From Costus lasius (Eukaryota; Streptophyta; Magnoliopsida; Zingiberales; Costaceae): DNA of 64,000 nucleotides. Below are positions 1-10,360 of this stretch, one piece after another. The position numbers and the translations under genes are program-made. The notes beneath the pieces are model-generated. The model was not told the DNA's origin. It worked only from the letters and a program-made list of their open reading frames with translations, and did not search any database. Numbering within the stretch: position 1 is the stretch's first letter; each line of letters opens with the position of its first letter. Location of the stretch: positions 2,294,001 through 2,358,000 of the forward strand of contig JANVAS020000222.1 of NCBI GenBank assembly GCA_027563935.2, read 5' to 3'.

Positions 1-684
1 ATGTTCTTATTGGACAAGCGTGTCAAGCCTGTAATTCCAATATGATGAGAGTGGTTAGATCAGATGAACATAGTCACCTGGGTATGGCCATACACTTTCT
101 CAACCATCTCATCCAGGGGGCCCCTTCAGAACATCACACTCCAAATAAGGAGACGGCAATCCTATATCTATCACTAGTGCCCTAACATGACTCATGCTCA
201 TTATCCAAGATAGTCTATAACCATTATGTTTCAAATGATATTGAACTACCTCAAAACAATGCCAATCATCATTTAGAAACACAAGTGATCTCAAGTCAGA
301 GGAAATATGCCACTTGTTTGCATACAAGGATTATTCACATTGTGACAAGCAATCGAATATCCTAAGTAGGGTCTGTCCAGTACATCCAATGTACCCATGA
401 GTCTACATCTTATTCCATGCTCGAAGTATCCTATAAGATTAGAACACATATTAGTCTCAATCATATCAAGGCTGTCTCATGTTCACCAAGATATCTCGAC
501 TAAGGACAATACTGCATGTCAGCCAAGCTGAACAGCATTGAGACATTATTCAGAAGTATACATATTGCAGCAGATAATGTAACAACCTGAATAACAACCA
601 TTGCCTTTATAAACATTAAGTTTATACATGATACTGATATAATCCCAAGGCCTCAAACATTAGCCTTAAGGGCATACCCCAACA
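1..684 (-). mobile_element. Copia RLC-1 LTR, partial (minus strand)
   Basis: This stretch is the reverse complement of the first ~680 bases of the copy A LTR at 1263-1946. Its LTR terminus (TGTTGGGG read on minus) is at 684, and the rest of the LTR lies before the window. No polypurine tract follows on the high-coordinate side, so it is either the 5' LTR of a minus-strand element outside the window or a solo LTR. It forms an inverted pair with the copy A 5' LTR across about 580 bases. Confidence 0.88.
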
Positions 685-908
685 GCTTGAAATTCGGAAC
701 CCTAGGAATTATTGAGTTTGGAATTATCGTAAGAGATTAGGTTGTTCTTAAAATTCTAATTCTTAGAGAAATTTAATGCCTTGTTGATTCTATGATTCTT
801 TGGATTGAGTTAATATTTTAGACTTGATTTGATGCTGCAAGAGATTGACTATCGAGTCGTCAGAGAACCTTGAGTAAAACTTGTGTTGAGACTCTGATGC
901 ACAAATGA
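685..908 (+). repeat. Ty3/gypsy LTR fragment
   Basis: The segment aligns by eye with the reverse complement of the minus-strand gypsy LTRs of G3 (27480-27680). Shared text includes the GAACCCTAG, CGTAAGAGATTAGGTT and TTGATGCTGCAAGAGATTGA stretches. It stops inside a region that normally carries the TGCACGAAAGTGA repeats. Both LTR ends are missing, so it is a remnant, not a solo LTR. Confidence 0.65.
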
Positions 909-1262
909 TGATAAGCAAGTGCACGGATACCTAGACTTGAGGTCATTGACTCTTCTTTGTGATGATTGAGTCTTTTGAAATATAATCATCCATAGAAAAT
1001 TTCATTAATCCCACACAAAATTTTCAAGTAAGTACATCATCTTTTGAAATTAATCTTTAAGACTCAAAAGTTCAATCGAATAAAATTTCACAATATGCAT
1101 AGTAATAGAATTTCAACCTCATGAATTAATCTTGTTTTGATACAACCTAATATGATTGGGTTGAGGTCATTGACTCTTCTATGTGGTTAGGGACATGCTT
1201 TGATACAACCTAATATCTCACCATAGTTGAGAGGTCATAACGGTTGTCATTGAGTATGTCAC
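909..1262 (+). repeat. Copia LTR (H-like family) left part, mosaic
   Basis: Stretches here match the block at 10361-10740, including the text around GGTTAGGGACATGCTTTGATACAACC. The same block is homologous to the minus-strand H LTR at 31416-33052. Bases ~975-1135 instead resemble the 3' internal region of the gypsy elements (compare 16358-16505), so the segment is a patchwork. Copy A is inserted at its right end, and the LTR continues at 10361. Confidence 0.6.
1258..1262. repeat. Target-site duplication GTCAC, left (copy A)
   Basis: GTCAC precedes the TGTTGGGG terminus of copy A and is repeated at 10361-10365 directly after its CCTATCA terminus. This fixes both ends of the element. Confidence 0.93.
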
Positions 1263-2935
1263 TGTTGGGGTATGCCCTTAAGGCTAATGTTTGAGGCCTT
1301 GGGATTGTATCAGTATCATGTAATAAACTCTTATGTTTATAAAGGCATGGTTATTATTCAGGTTGTTATATTGTCTGCTGCAATAATTGTACTTCTGAAT
1401 AATGTCTCAAAGCTATTCAGCTAGGCTGACATGCTGTAATGTCCTTAGTCGATATATCTTGGTGAACATGAGACAGCCTTGATATGATTGAGACTAATAT
1501 GTGTTCTAATCTTATAGGATGCTTCGAGCATGGAATAAGAGGTAGACTCATGGGTACATTGGATGTACTGGACAGACCCTACTAGGATATTCAATTGTTT
1601 GTCACAATGTGAATAATCCTTGATTGCGACAAGTGGCACATTTCCTCTGACTTGAGATCACTTGTGTTTTCTAAATGATGATTGTCATTATTTTGAGTTA
1701 GTTCAATATCATTTGAAACATAATGATTATAGGCTATCTTGGATGGTGAGCTTGAGTCAGGTTAGGGCACTAGTGATAGACAAAGGATTGCCGTCTCCTT
1801 AATTGGAGTGTGATGTTCTAAAGGGGCCCCCTGGATGAGATGATTGAGAATAGTGTATGGCCATACCCAGGTGACTATGTTCATCTGATCTAATCATGCT
1901 CATCATATTGGAGTTACAAGCTTGACACGCTTGTCCAATAAGAACATCCAGTGGCAAAGGATTTATGCATGCCTTGTGAGTTGGTTCACACTTGTGCTGT
2001 TTTTGGGTGTAGTCTTGGAAGACTCTTTACTTTATATCGGGAGACAGTGATGTGTTGCTACATACCCCTCACTGATCGTGATGACGTGAGTTATCGTTAC
2101 CGACATTTAAAGGAAACCCTCAGGGTCGCACAATTTGATGATATGGCTTACTTGAGTCAGATCGTGTGGACTGAATTGTTCAGGTTCAGTTTAAAGGGAT
2201 TTAATCTCTGATTGTAAGTGAGATCTAGTCTGATCATGTTTGATTGATTAGGGCTTGAGATCGGTAAGCTTCGATTGAGAGAATGGATGCTGGATCGGTG
2301 AGATCAGGAGCATCAGGAGATGAACGGTCAGATCAAGTACCTTAGGGTTTTAATGTGATCTGGACTTATGGCTTGGTTTATTTGGTTATTGAACCAAATT
2401 CAAGTGAACCGGCTCATGAATGAGCGCATGGTTCAAGGGTGAAGTGGAGTTTGCGAATGGGTAAACCCATGATCGCATGAAGAGAAGTGGCATGCTATTT
2501 TTAGATAGCACTTCTCTTACGTGACCCTCTCTCTCACGTTCACGCCTTTCCTCTTTTCGTTAGTCGCCTTGTCTCTTGCTCTTGACGAGAGAACAGACGG
2601 TGGTGAAGAGCTCGACGAGGAGGAAGAAAAGAATCGCCAAGCCAAGACATCTCTTCCCTTCCACTCGACAAGAACATCTTTGGGCCTTGCTAGCACAAGG
2701 ATCGCAAAGGGAGTAGGCGACATCAACTGTGTGCGTCACCTCTGGAGAAGATCAAGTTTGATCTTTGCTTCCAAGGCGCCATCTAGAAATGGCTATGGTA
2801 TGATCCTTTTCTATTTGCAATTGGGTCAATTTTGTTAATCATACAGCATGCAAGATCTAGAAACCCCCTTTCCGCTGCTTTCATTCCCATATGCGCCTAT
2901 GAGTTAGGGTTTCGCCCCCTTGTGGGGACCTATCA
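1263..2935 (+). repeat. 5' LTR of copy A
   Basis: Begins TGTTGGGG and ends CCTATCA, with the same 1,673-bp length as the 3' LTR. It has a TATAAA at 1338-1343 that could belong to a promoter, though no transcription start can be placed. At ~1854-1875 it contains the TATGGCCATACCCAGGTGA block also found in the LTRs of family H. The short reading frames inside recur in every LTR copy and look incidental. Confidence 0.94.
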
Positions 2936-2937
2936 AT

Positions 2938-2949
2938 TGGTATCAGAGC
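2938..2949 (+). other. Primer-binding site, tRNA-iMet type (copy A)
   Basis: TGGTATCAGAGC starts two bases after the 5' LTR end. It matches the complement of the plant initiator tRNA-Met 3' end, the usual primer for Copia elements. Confidence 0.93.
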
Positions 2950-4781
2950 CAAGTTAACGCATGTTTTATGATTACTTATGCCATTTTGTGATCCTTGTTT
3001 GCGAACTTATGATTAGATCTAAGGTTACATGAGATACATCTTGTATATGTAAGTGGCGAAAATGCATTGCATTGTTTCTCCTTGGCGCATGTATAAGGTT
3101 ACCTTTTGTTGACGCTTGTATGTTGTTGGTTTTCTCAAAACTATATTACATGCGCGATTCACACTAGATCTAAGCTGTCCTTACTGTAAACCCTTAGACG
3201 GGTTACTAGGGTTGAAGTCATCCCCTAGGTTAGATCCAGACAGTCTGATCAGACCATCTGACAGCCTTGATGGGTTGACCAGATAGCACCTGTGCGCAAG
3301 CACCTGGTGGCTATAGGTCGACTGCAGACAGGCGTGTAGCGATGTCTGATTGAGACAACCTATGAACGCACATGAGTTAGGCCCGGGGTCACACCCGTTT
3401 GCCAGACCTCATTGTGGTTGTTCAGCCCTGGCGCATGCATGGTTGACCTTTTGGTCGACTCAAGTTAGTTAGGACTTGGTGCATGCAAGGGCAGTGGATC
3501 TGACTAGGTTGGATGAGTGGATCCCTAGTAATGGACCGTTGTAAGGTTATAGGGCACATAAGGAAAAATAAAATTGATCTCAATGGGATTTTTCAAAAAT
3601 TTTATTTTTCATGATTGGATCAAATGATGTATGATGCCATATGCATGTTTATTTATTCTTATGTGGGCTGCCCATGTTAAATGTGTGCTGTGCTAGGGCC
3701 TGCGTGCCTGGTTAAAAGTTGTAAATTAATTTTATTGTGATCTGCGCATCACATTGCATTTAATTTATAAAATGTAATTGACCTGCGAGTCAATCTTGTC
3801 TAGATAGATTAATTTGTAAATTAATCAGACAAGAGCACAGAGCACACTTGGCAGAGGCGCATGCAGCAGTGGTTAGACCAGGTGGGAGGTCCAGGGTTCG
3901 ACTCTGGGACCAGGCGCATTTACCTGGTGGGCGCACCTGAGCTGCAGATGGCGCTTTGGCCCTGGTTTGGGCCAGATGAGCAGCAAAAGACCCATGAAGA
4001 AAAGCAAGTGAAGACTTAAGTTAATTAAGGTCTTACTAGGGCTATGGGCTTTTACCACATAAGATCCATGCTTTCTTTTATTGTTTAATAAGTAGAACAG
4101 CATGATTTATTTATCTTCTGCTATCACCATAGGAATTGAATGATAGTGAAGAAGATAAAAGACCGTTAAAATCCAACGCTAAAATATCAAGCTCGTATGC
4201 CTTCTGACGCGAAACCTCACTGTTCTGATTATCGTTCGAGCCGTGTTGTACCCACTCAGTGGGCACGTCCATCTATCTTCAGACGGTGCGGGATTACACC
4301 TGCGTGTTACAGAGAAGGGATTTATCGCTTCTCGTTGCTCAGCATAGCACGTGGTGGTCCAGGGAGTAGGTCGGGTCAGCTTGACCGTGTAGCCTACATA
4401 TGTGGCGCATATGGTAGCGCATGGAGGCAGCCATCTGTGGGGTCAGAGATTGTGTTGTACCAACTCAGTTGGCACAGTCTGCTGGATTGCCCAGATGAAG
4501 GGGAATCGCACAGGTAGGCGATTGGCAGGGACTGCCTACCAGAGATTAGTGCTTGTACTCTCTGTGCATCTTATCTCGCCTGAGCGGGACGCGGAGACCA
4601 AGTATGAAATCTGGATCCCATCTCACTAAAAGAGTACTACTCTTTCGGGCTGTTTTGCTGGATTTTTCAGCCAGATAAAATAGTGAGAAAAAGAATCTTT
4701 CTTAAGTCCTGATTGATTCTTAACATTGATACTGACCTTGCTGTTCTTGCATTGTTGTAGATACCTGCAGCAACGAACACC
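2950..4781 (+). other. Untranslated leader of copy A
   Basis: A 1.8-kb leader without a long reading frame. It holds a tRNA-like B box (GGGTTCGACTC, ~3895-3906) preceded by an A-box-like stretch, and two perfect stem motifs, CCCACTCAGTGGG (4251-4263) and CCAACTCAGTTGG (4460-4472). A pyrimidine-rich stretch ending in TTGTTGTAG lies just before the gag ATG. All of these recur in copies C and D. They may serve RNA packaging, dimerisation or splicing, which is inference. Confidence 0.7.
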
Positions 4782-7700
4782 ATGAGCTTCAATGTGCGAT
4801 CCCTACTGGAAAGAGAGAAGTTTGCTGGGCCGAACTTCTCAGACTGGTTCGGACACCTTAAGATAGTTCTTAAGGCAGAGAGGAAACTGTATGTCCTCGA
4901 GACGGCGATACCGCCTCAACCCGCTCCGAACGCCGCAAGGGCGGTTCGGGAAGCCTATGAAAAGCACGTCAATGATAGCATTGATGTCGCTTGCCTGATG
5001 CTAGCGTCTATGACGCCACCGCTGCAGCGTCAGCATGAGGATATGTCTGCCATAGACATGATAGCAAACCTCAAGATGCTGTATGCTGCACAGGCGAGGA
5101 CAGAACGCTATAATTTGACAAAGCTGTTCTTTCAGAGCAAACTGGCTGAAGGGAGCCCAGTGGGAGCTCATGTGCTCAAGATGATTGGGCACAAGGAGGC
5201 TCTAGAAAAAACTGGGGCATACCATCAACCAGGAGCTTGCTGTAGACATTATTCTGCAGTCTCTCCCGCCCTCTTTCGATGCGTTCATTATTAACTTTAA
5301 TATGAACAAAATCGATTGTACTCCGGCAGAGCTGCTGAATATGCTCTTGACTACTGAGGAAACTCTGAAGGGTAAGCCTTCAACCTCTGTCTTGATGGTT
5401 CCTTCGAGGAACAAGAAGAAGGGGAAGAAAGGCAAGACCCCTGTCAAGAGTTACAGCAAGGCTCTGAAGCAGAAGGTTAAGCGGTCCAAGGAATACAGGT
5501 GTTTCCACTGTGGCCAGCTGGGTCACTGGAAAAAGGACTGTAAAGCGCTCCAAGGAGACAAGAGGGGAAGCCTTGCTTCTGGCTCAGGTATATACGTGAC
5601 GGAAGTCATGGTTTCATCTTCTTCTATATCATGGGTGTTGGACACTGCATGTGGAGTTCACATTTGTTCAAATGTACAGGAACTCAAGAGAAGAAGGCAG
5701 GTGGGACAGCATGAGGTGGACCTACGAGTTGGAAACGGGGCATGGGTTGCTGCTGTTGCTGTAGGAGACTATTTCATCTCTTTGCCATCTGGGCTTGTAT
5801 TAGAACTAAACAGTTGTTACTTTGTTCCCAGTATCACTAAAAATATTATCTCTATTCCTGCTCTTGTCAGGAAAGGGTTTTCCTTTGAATGCAATATTTC
5901 AAAGTGTGTTTTATCTCTTGATAATATAGTTTATGGTACTGGTTCAATTAATAATGGGTTATTCATGTTGGACATGGAATGTTCTATACACGCGATTGAT
6001 ATTAAGAAAGCCAAGTATGCTGATGACAGCACCTTGCTATGGCATAGTCGTTTAGGCCATATTAACAAGAAACGCATTAAGCGGTTGCATGATCATGGAC
6101 TGCTGGGATCATTCTCCTATGAGGAGATTGATACATGCAAGGCTTGTTTAATGGGTAAAATGACGAAGTCACCTTTTTCTAACAAAGGTCAAAGGGCTTC
6201 AGGTTTACTTGACCTTATACACAGTGATGTGTGTGGGCCATTTAGTAAACATGCCAGAGGTGGCTATCAGTACTTCATTACCTTTACTGATGATTTCAGT
6301 AGGTATGGGTATGTCTATCTAATGAGACATAAAAGTGAATCTTTTGACAAGTTCAAAGAGTTCAAGAATGAAGTACAAAATCAGCTAGGCCGAAATATCA
6401 AGGCACTTCGTTCTGATCGAGGTGGAGAATACCTAAGTCGAGAATTTACTGACTATCTGAAGGAGTGTGGGATTATCTCACAGCTCACTCCGCCAGGAAC
6501 ACCGCAATGGAATGGTGTGTCCGAAAGGAGAAATAGAACGTTACTTGATATGGTTCGTTCTATGATGAGTCAGGCTACTCTACCTTACTCCTTTTGGGGA
6601 TTTGCACTGGAAACAGCTGCAAAGGTACTAAACCGAGTGCCATCCAAGGCAGTTTCTAAGACGCCATATGAGTTATGGTATGGGAAACAGCCAAGCTTGA
6701 CATTTATCAGGATCTGGGGTTGCGAGGCTTATGTCAAAAAGCTCGCCTCTGGTAAACTAGAGAGCAGATCTGACAAATGTATCTTTGTCGGTTACCCTAA
6801 GGAAACTAAGGGTTATTATTTCTACGATCCCAAAGAGAACAAGGTATTTGTTGCTCGGACGGGTATATTTCTTGAGAAGGATTTTCTTCTGCAAGAGGCC
6901 AGTGGGAGAGAAATAAAGCTGGATGAGAATCCAGAGGAAGGACAAAGTGCACAAGCACAGTTGGATGAGCCTGAGCTGGTAGAACAGGTTATTGAACAAC
7001 CTGAGGCTCAGATATCACGGGAACCGCGAAGATCGGGAAGGATCCGTCGACAGCCTGAGCTCTATGACGGAGTCTACATCATTGATAATGATGAACCCCT
7101 CACTTATGCGGATGCGGTCAGTGGACCGGAGTCAACGAGATGGCATGAAGCTATGCGCGCCGAGATGGACTCCATGTCAGATAACCAAGTTTGGGATTTG
7201 GTTGATCCGCCTCCGGGAGTTATCCCTATAGGCTGTAAATGGATCTTCAAGAAGAAGATTGACATGGATGGTAACGTGGTTACCTATAAAGGCAGGCTAG
7301 TTGCGAAAGGTTTCAAACAAATCTACGGGATAGATTATGATGAAACTTTCTCACCTGTAGCTATGTTTAAGTCTATTCGGATTCTTTTTGCGATAGCTGC
7401 ATATTATGATTATGAGATTTGGCAAATGGATGTGAAGACAGCTTTCCTTAATGGAAATCTGGATGAGGATGTGTATATGACACAACCAGAAGGTTTCACT
7501 AATCCATCAGATCGTCATAAGATATGCAAGTTAAAGAAGTCTATTTATGGACTTAAACAAGCATCTAGAAGCTGGAATATTCGTTTTGATGAATCAATCT
7601 CTGAGTTTGGTTTCATCAAGAACGAGGATGATCCGTGTGTATATAAGAGGTTTAGTGGGAGCGTAATTACTTTCCTAGTCCTCTACGTCGATGATATCTT

Positions 7701-8667
7701 GATCATTGGAAATGACATTCCTGAAATGCATGCCGTAAAGGCATGGTTAAGGAAATGATTCCAGATGAAAGATCTAGGAGAAGCAGCCTATGTGTTAGGT
7801 GTGAAGATCTACAGGGATAGATCTAAGAGGCTTCTCGGGCTGTGCCAGAGTACTTACATCGATAAAGTCCTGGAGAGATTTCATTTAGAGAATTCTAAAA
7901 GAGGATATCTTCCAGTCAGACATGGTCTGAATCTTTCGAAGAGTCAGTGTCCACAAACACAGACTGAGAAAGATGAAATGGACAATACGCCTTATGCTTC
8001 GGCTATTGGATCCATTATGTATGCGATGTTGTGTACTCGCCCAGACGTTGCTTACGGGTTAAGCGTGACCAGTCGGTTCCAAAGTAATCCAGGTATGGCG
8101 CACTGGATTGCAGTCAAGAACATTTTAAAATATCTGCGGAGGACCAAAGATATGTTCTTGATATATGGTGGTCAGGAAGAACTCAGTATTGAAGGATATA
8201 CTGACGCTTCGTTCCAGTCAGACCAGGATGATTTCTGATCACAATCAGGCTATGTTTTTAGCTTGAATGGAGGAGCAGTGGTGTGGAAGAGTTTCAAACA
8301 GTCAACTGTTGCTGATTCCACAACAGAAGCCGAGTATGTTGCAGCCTCGGAAGCATCCAAGGAGGCAGTGTGGATTCGTAAGTTCGTGAGAGAACTTGGT
8401 GTTGTTCCTTCGAGTGCAGATCCTTTGGTTATCTTCTGTGATAACACTGGAGCAATCGCACAAGCAAAGGAACCAAGGTCGCACCAGAAGTCCAAGCACA
8501 TACAGAGACGGTTTCACTTGATCAGGGAGATCATAGATCGTGGCGAGATCAAAGTCTGCAAGGTAGATACAGATGACAATCTGGCAGACCCGCTTACCAA
8601 GCCTCTGGCGCAGCAGAAGCATGAGAAGCACTGTAATAATATGGGTTTGAGATTTCTCAACCATTAG
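4782..8667 (+). pseudogene. Copia gag-pol polyprotein, disrupted (copy A)
   Basis: Encodes in order a Copia gag, a CCHC knuckle (pattern CFHCGQLGHWKKDC), a protease with WVLDTACG, a gag-pre-integrase HHCC, a DDE integrase (HSDVCGP, RSDRGGEYL, WNGVSERR), an RT with LYVDDILIIG, and an RNase H with GYTDASF, STTEAEY and FCDN. The product would normally be cleaved by its own protease and act in virus-like particles. Compared with the intact copy C frame, there is a one-base gain in the A-run at 5206-5211, a TGA at 7756-7758 where C has TGT, and a TGA at 8236-8238 where C has CGA. The start was chosen from alignment with C. Everything else is almost identical to C, so the breaks are recent. Confidence 0.93.
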
Positions 8668-8677
8668 ATTAAGTGCA

Positions 8678-8687
8678 AGTGGGAGAT
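8678..8687 (+). other. Polypurine tract of copy A
   Basis: The purine-rich AGTGGGAGAT directly abuts the 3' LTR start at 8688, where plus-strand DNA priming takes place. The same sequence sits at the equivalent place in copies C and D. Confidence 0.8.
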
Positions 8688-10360
8688 TGTTGGGGTATGC
8701 CCTTAAGGCTAATGTTTGAGGCCTTGGGATTGTATCAGTATCATGTAATAAACTCTTATGTTTATAAAGGCATGGTTATTTTTCAGGTTGTTATATTGTC
8801 TGCTGCAATAATTGTACTTCTGAATAATGTCTCAAAGCTGTTCAGCTAGGCTGACATGCTGTAATGTCCTTAGTCGATATATCTTGGTGAACATGAGACA
8901 GCCTTGATATGATTGAGACTAATATGTGTTCTAATCTTATAGGATGCTTCGAGCATGGAATAAGAGGTAGACTCATGGGTACATTGGATGTACTGGACAG
9001 ACCCTACTAGGATATTCAATTGTTTGTCACAATGTGAATAATCCTTGATTGAGACAAGTGGCACATTTCCTCTGACTTGAGATCACTTGTGTTTTCTAAA
9101 TGATGATTGTCATTATTTTGAGTTAGTTCAATATCATTTGAAACATAATGATTATAGGCTATCTTGGATGGTGAGCTTGAGTCAGGTTAGGGCACTAGTG
9201 ATAGACAAAGGATTGCCGTCTCCTTAATTGGAGTGTGATGTTCTAAAGGGGCCCCCTGGATGAGATGATTGAGAATAGTGTATGGCCATACCCAGGTGAC
9301 TATGTTCATCTGATCTAATCATGCTCATCATATTGGAGTTACAAGCTTGACACGCTTGTCCAATAAGAACATCCAGTGGCAAAGGATTTATGCATGCCTT
9401 GTGAGTTGGTTCACACTTGTGCTGTTTTTGGGTGTAGTCTTGGAAGACTCTTTTCTTTATATCGGGAGACAGTGATGTGTTGCTAGATACCCCTCACTGA
9501 TCGTGATGACGTGAGTTATCGTTACCGACATTTAAAGGAAACCCTCAGGGTCGCACAATTTGATGATATGGCTTACTTGAGTCAGATCGTGTGGACTGAA
9601 TTGTTCAGGTTCAGTTTAAAGGGATTTAATCTCTGATTGTAAGTGAGATCTAGTCTGATCATGTTTGATTGATTAGGGCTTGAGATCGGTAAGCTTCGAT
9701 TGAGAGAATGGATGCTGGATCGGTGAGATCAGGAGCATCAGGAGATGAACGGTCAGATCAAGTACCTTAGGGTTTTAATGTGATCTGGACTTATGGCTTG
9801 GTTTATTTGGTTATTGAACCAAATTCAAGTGAACCGTCTCATGAATGAGCGCATGGTTCAAGGGTGAAGTGGAGTTTGCGAATGGGTAAACCCATGATCG
9901 CATGAAGAGAAGTGGCATGCTATTTTTAGATAGCACTTCTCTTACGTGACCCTCTCTCTCACATTCACGCCTTTCCTCTTTTCGTTAGTCGCCTTGTCTC
10001 TTGCTCTTGACGAGAGAACAGACGGTGGTGAAGAGCTCGACGAGGAGGAAGAAAAGAATCGCCAAGCCAAGACATCTCTTCCCTTCCACTCGACAAGAAC
10101 ATCTTTGGGCCTTGCTAGCACAAGGATCGCAAAGGGAGTAGGCGACATCAACTGTGTGCGTCACCTCTGGAGAAGATCAAGTTTGATCTTTGCTTCCAAG
10201 GCGCCATCTAGAAATGGCTATGGTATGATCCTTTTCTATTTGCAATTGGGTCAATTTTGTTAATCATACAGCATGCAAGATCTAGAAACCCCCTTTCCGC
10301 TGCTTTCATTCCCATATGCGCCTATGAGTTAGGGTTTCGCCCCCTTGTGGGGACCTATCA
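8688..10360 (+). repeat. 3' LTR of copy A
   Basis: A 1,673-bp direct repeat of 1263-2935, from TGTTGGGG to CCTATCA, followed by the GTCAC target duplication. Only a handful of substitutions separate it from the 5' LTR. Confidence 0.94.

Larger units (their letters stand above)
1263..10360 (+). mobile_element. Copia LTR retrotransposon copy A (family RLC-1), full length
   Basis: A complete 9,098-bp element: two 1,673-bp LTRs, a Met-tRNA-type primer-binding site, a 1.8-kb leader, a gag-pol frame, a polypurine tract and a GTCAC target duplication. The order integrase before RT identifies it as Copia (Pseudoviridae-type). By eye the two LTRs differ at only about 7-10 positions (for example TATTATTCAGG/TATTTTTCAGG, GATTGCGAC/GATTGAGAC, GAACCGGCTC/GAACCGTCTC), so the insertion is recent. 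The polyprotein has one frameshift and two stop codons. LTR length and total size resemble the Angela/Tork side of plant Copia, but that lineage call is tentative. Confidence 0.95.

Noticed and set aside
1445..1639. A 64-codon minus-strand frame (MPLVAIKDYSHC...) that recurs in all RLC-1 LTRs (8870, 35488, 54206, 61619)
   Set aside because: It recurs only because the LTR recurs. It is antisense to the element, has no motif and is too short to argue for a gene.
2521..2838. A 105-codon plus frame with a hydrophobic start, repeated at 9946-10263
   Set aside because: The duplication is the LTR pair. In copy D the region has indels and stops, so there is no sign of coding constraint.
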